A stretch of 7,845 nt of DNA from NCBI GenBank assembly GCA_913052435.1, contig CAJXDV010000042.1, positions 1-7,845 on the forward strand, given 5' to 3'. This DNA is from an uncultured Pelagibacteraceae bacterium (GTDB lineage Bacteria > Pseudomonadota > Alphaproteobacteria > Pelagibacterales > Pelagibacteraceae). Both the position numbers and the translations under genes were made by a program. Every line of letters begins with the position of its first letter. Positions within the stretch are counted from its first letter, which is position 1. The notes below the pieces were generated by a model. It was not told the DNA's origin, searched no databases, and saw nothing but the letters and a program-made list of their open reading frames with translations. Below, one piece after another: positions 6,327 to 7,845 of the stretch.

Positions 6327-6756
6327 TAATTATTTTTTTTAATACCTTGTTGAAACCCATTACTTCTTCAGGTCTAGAATCAAGAAAAGCTTTGTAAATT
6401 CTTTTTTTTTGTATTGCAAAAATTTCATTAAATAATCTTCTTCCTTCCTCAGTAAAAAATACATGTTTTATTCTAGTATCATTTTTATTTTTATTATATT
6501 TAATTGCTTTGAGTTTAATCAGATCTTTTAAAACTCTATTCAAACTTTGTTTGGTCACCTTAAGCTTTTTTAGAAGTTCAGAAATAGATATTCCTTCATA
6601 TAAAGATATTAAATAAATGACCTTGTTATGTGCCACTCCAATAGAGTATTTATCTAGTACTTTTTTTGCATCAGAGACTGTTTCTCTGTATCCCATAAAT
6701 ATTTTTTCTATATATTGTTTTAATTCATAATCTTTGAGATATAGAAGTTTTTTCAT
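6313..6756 (-). CDS. MarR-family transcriptional regulator (PetP-like by context)
   Basis: This 147-residue protein has the MarR fold. There is an N-terminal dimerisation helix region, and the winged helix-turn-helix covers about 56-85 (ISISELLKKL then VTKQSLNRVLKDLIKLKAI). The wing is NKNDTRIKHVFFTEEGRRL at about 90-108, and the D-x-R-x-x-x-V-x-L/F-T-x-x-G pattern is the family's hallmark. It is the first gene of the MarR / response regulator / kinase run, overlapping the regulator by 14 nt. It starts 61 nt from the divergent ilvE gene, so auto-regulation and control of ilvE are plausible but not shown. The start at 6756 is the first ATG after the predicted -10 box and leaves about 14 nt of leader; M21 is an alternative but would cut the N-terminal helix. 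The ligand is unknown: I see no cysteine pair or other obvious sensor signature. Confidence 0.9.
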   Translation of the reverse strand: MKKLLYLKDYELKQYIEKIFMGYRETVSDAKKVLDKYSIGVAHNKVIYLISLYEGISISELLKKLKVTKQSLNRVLKDLIKLKAIKYNKNKNDTRIKHVFFTEEGRRLFNEIFAIQKKRIYKAFLDSRPEEVMGFNKVLKKIINEKF

Positions 6757-6770
6757 ATTGGTAAGTTATA

Positions 6771-6783
6771 TTGACATATTATA
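6771..6783 (-). promoter_or_regulatory. Candidate -10 box of the MarR/RR/HK run
   Basis: A minus-strand TATAAT lies at 6783 down to 6778, putting the start near 6771, about 14 nt before the ATG at 6756. The -35 position (about 6800-6807) is only a T-run on this strand and gives no good match. The element sits between the -35 and -10 boxes of the ilvE promoter, so the two directions should compete or be co-regulated. Confidence 0.4.
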
Positions 6784-6806
6784 TATACAAAGATATTTTT
6801 TAAAAA
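6771..6806 (+). promoter_or_regulatory. Predicted sigma-70-type promoter of ilvE
   Basis: A perfect TTGACA at 6771-6776 is followed after 17 nt by TATTTT at 6794-6799 (four of six to TATAAT). Transcription would begin near 6806, giving a leader of about 12 nt made mostly of A before the ATG at 6818. A consensus -35 with canonical spacing directly in front of the gene makes this the best-supported promoter in the window. Confidence 0.6.
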
Positions 6807-6817
6807 AAAATAATCTA

Positions 6818-7699
6818 ATGATACCCTACGATAAAAGAGAAGGTAAAATTTGGTATAACAATGAACTTGTTGATTGGCAAGATGCCAAACTGCATGTCAT
6901 CAGCCATGGACTTCATTATGCTAGCTTAGTTTTTGAAGGAATAAGAGTCTACGAAAGTGAAATCTTTAAGTTGGAAGAACACACTGATAGACTTTACCAT
7001 TCAGCTAAAAGGATGGACATAAAAATACCTTATTCAAAAGAAGAAATTAATAATGCATGCAAAAAAATAATTTCAATTCAAAATGTTCAAAATGGATATG
7101 TAAGGCCATTTGCTTGGCGCGGAAGTGAAATGATTGGTGTTTCAGCACAAAATACAAAAATTAATGTTGCAATAGCAACATGGGAATGGGGAGATTATTT
7201 TGATCCAAAATTAAAATTAGAGGGAATAAAATTAAATATTTCAAATTGGAGAAGGCCAGCACCAAACACTATACCCTGGGATAGTAAAGCTGCAGGATTG
7301 TATATGATCTGCACTTTGTCAAAACATGAAGCTGAAAGACAAGGTTATAGCGAGTCTCTTATGTTAGATCATGAAGGAAATATTGCAGAGTCTACGAGTG
7401 CAAATATTTTTTTTAAAGACAATAAAGGAGAGCTCCACACACCTATTCCAGATTGTTTTTTGGATGGGATAACCAGAAGAACAGTAATTGAAATTGCAAA
7501 ATCTAAAAATATAAAAGTTCATGAAAGAAAAATATCACCCAAAGAACTTCCAAATTTTGTTGGCTGTTTTTTAACTGGTACTGCAGCAGAAATTACACCC
7601 GTTTCTCAAATTGCTGACAATAGTTATAAAGTATGTGATCTTATTATAGATTTATCCACAAGTTATGGAAAGTTAGTGAGAAAGAAGAAAGCAGCTTAA
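6818..7699 (+). CDS. ilvE: Branched-chain amino acid aminotransferase (fold-type IV PLP enzyme)
   Basis: IlvE carries out the last step of Val, Leu and Ile synthesis (or the first of their breakdown), exchanging the amino group with glutamate/2-oxoglutarate using PLP. The 293 residues start with MIPYDKREGKIWYNNELVDW, matching alphaproteobacterial IlvE. Motifs: HGLHYASLVFEGIRVY at 30-45, RPFAWRGSEMIGV at 96-108, the PLP lysine K157 in DSKAAGLYM, E191 in NIAESTSANIF, LDGITRRTVI at 215-224 and GTAAEITPV at 254-262. An upstream in-frame ATG at 6734 would add 28 residues without family match, overlap the divergent regulator gene and cover the -35 box, so I chose 6818. It has no Shine-Dalgarno, in keeping with its very short leader. 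Its TAA interlocks with the TAA of the convergent pgsA. Confidence 0.96.
   Translation: MIPYDKREGKIWYNNELVDWQDAKLHVISHGLHYASLVFEGIRVYESEIFKLEEHTDRLYHSAKRMDIKIPYSKEEINNACKKIISIQNVQNGYVRPFAWRGSEMIGVSAQNTKINVAIATWEWGDYFDPKLKLEGIKLNISNWRRPAPNTIPWDSKAAGLYMICTLSKHEAERQGYSESLMLDHEGNIAESTSANIFFKDNKGELHTPIPDCFLDGITRRTVIEIAKSKNIKVHERKISPKELPNFVGCFLTGTAAEITPVSQIADNSYKVCDLIIDLSTSYGKLVRKKKAA
7696..7699. other. Interlocked convergent stop codons in TTAA
   Basis: The palindrome TTAA provides TAA to ilvE on the plus strand (7697-7699) and TAA to pgsA on the minus strand (7696-7698). No intergenic base separates the two genes and no terminator hairpin with T-run is apparent on either side. Confidence 0.85.
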
Positions 7700-7845
7700 T
7701 CCTTTTTATCCTCAGAAATAGCATGGTCTATACCTTTTCTTAAATATTCATAACCAGTGTAAAGCGTAAGAAATGCTGACAACCATAAAAGAATAATACC
7801 AATTGTTTGAGCATTGTAATTTTGAAAATTGATTATTTTATTTCC
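7696..7845 (-). CDS. pgsA: CDP-diacylglycerol--glycerol-3-phosphate 3-phosphatidyltransferase, C-terminal fragment (cut by window edge)
   Basis: Reading the minus strand from 7845 gives 49 codons and a TAA at 7696-7698 without interruption. The visible piece ends in a hydrophobic helix, IGIILLWLSAFLTLYTGYEY, followed by LRKGIDHAISEDKKD. The LW-x-(S/A)-A-x-LTLYTGY-(D/E)-Y pattern followed by a short basic/acidic tail is typical of the last transmembrane helix of PgsA. PgsA makes phosphatidylglycerol phosphate in the inner membrane and so supplies the lipid donor for Lgt. The catalytic CDP-alcohol phosphatidyltransferase motif would lie upstream, outside the window, so the call rests on the C-terminus alone. 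Its stop overlaps the ilvE stop in a shared TTAA. Confidence 0.82.
   Translation of the reverse strand, partial: GNKIINFQNYNAQTIGIILLWLSAFLTLYTGYEYLRKGIDHAISEDKKD

Noticed and set aside
6771..6791. Definite MarR operator palindrome
   Set aside because: The 9-3-9 repeat matches at only about 12 of 18 positions, mostly A/T, so it is kept as a hint within a finding rather than as a feature.
6734..6817. N-terminal extension of ilvE by 28 residues from an ATG at 6734
   Set aside because: The extension has no family match, overlaps the divergent MarR-family gene, and would place the consensus -35 box inside coding sequence. The ATG at 6818 gives the expected N-terminus.
1..7845. CRISPR array, tRNA/rRNA, insertion sequence, integrase, toxin-antitoxin or other accessory system
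   Set aside because: No spaced direct repeats, tRNA-like cloverleaf, transposase motif or unexplained gene was found. Every gene belongs to a known core family, and nearly all the sequence is accounted for.

Overview
The window reads as ordinary core chromosome of a very AT-rich, streamlined alphaproteobacterium, most likely of the SAR11 / 'Candidatus Pelagibacter' type. This rests on the A/T-dominated codon choice (Lys/Asn/Ile-rich proteins, poly-A runs inside genes), gene spacings that are mostly overlaps or a few tens of bases, and recognisably alphaproteobacterial proteins and gene neighbourhoods. The taxon is an inference from style and gene content, not from a marker tree. I see no mobile element, CRISPR array, RNA gene, integrase or defence system, and no gap longer than about 60 bases without a gene.

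Layout. (1) Positions 1-4064, minus strand: a five-gene head-to-tail run read as lgt -> NDUFAF7/MidA-type methyltransferase -> pgeF -> prs -> rplY (rplY runs off the left edge). lgt overlaps the methyltransferase by 20 nt, the methyltransferase stop abuts the pgeF start, prs follows after 13 nt and rplY after 43 nt. One promoter in front of lgt could serve all of them. (2) Positions 4065-4119: a 55-nt A/T-rich divergent control region with -10 boxes for both directions. (3) Positions 4120-4374, plus strand: a short ubiK-like gene whose 3' end overlaps the next gene tail to tail by 23 nt. (4) Positions 4352-6756, minus strand: a three-gene regulatory cluster read as MarR-family regulator -> OmpR/PetR-type response regulator -> EnvZ-like membrane histidine kinase, with 14-nt and 20-nt overlaps. 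(5) Positions 6757-6817: a second divergent control region, with a perfect TTGACA -35 box for the rightward gene. (6) Positions 6818-7699, plus strand: ilvE, whose stop codon interlocks with that of the last gene. (7) Positions 7696-7845, minus strand: the C-terminus of pgsA, running off the right edge.

How the genes relate. lgt and pgsA belong to membrane and lipoprotein biogenesis: PgsA starts phosphatidylglycerol synthesis and Lgt uses phosphatidylglycerol as diacylglyceryl donor. The methyltransferase (complex I assembly in mitochondria) and UbiK (ubiquinone synthesis) both touch respiration and flank the same promoter region. prs supplies PRPP for nucleotides, His and Trp, and rplY is ribosomal. 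The MarR/RR/HK genes form one translationally coupled signalling unit resembling the petP-petR locus of other alphaproteobacteria, and the MarR protein is placed to act on its own promoter and that of ilvE.

No undescribed multi-gene system is visible. The observations worth a second look are about compaction: a Shine-Dalgarno sequence built from the conserved RGEGY codons of the response regulator, two very short interleaved divergent promoters with near-leaderless transcripts, convergent genes that share stop-codon bases or overlap, an apparently shortened UbiK coiled coil, and long poly-A runs in coding sequence.
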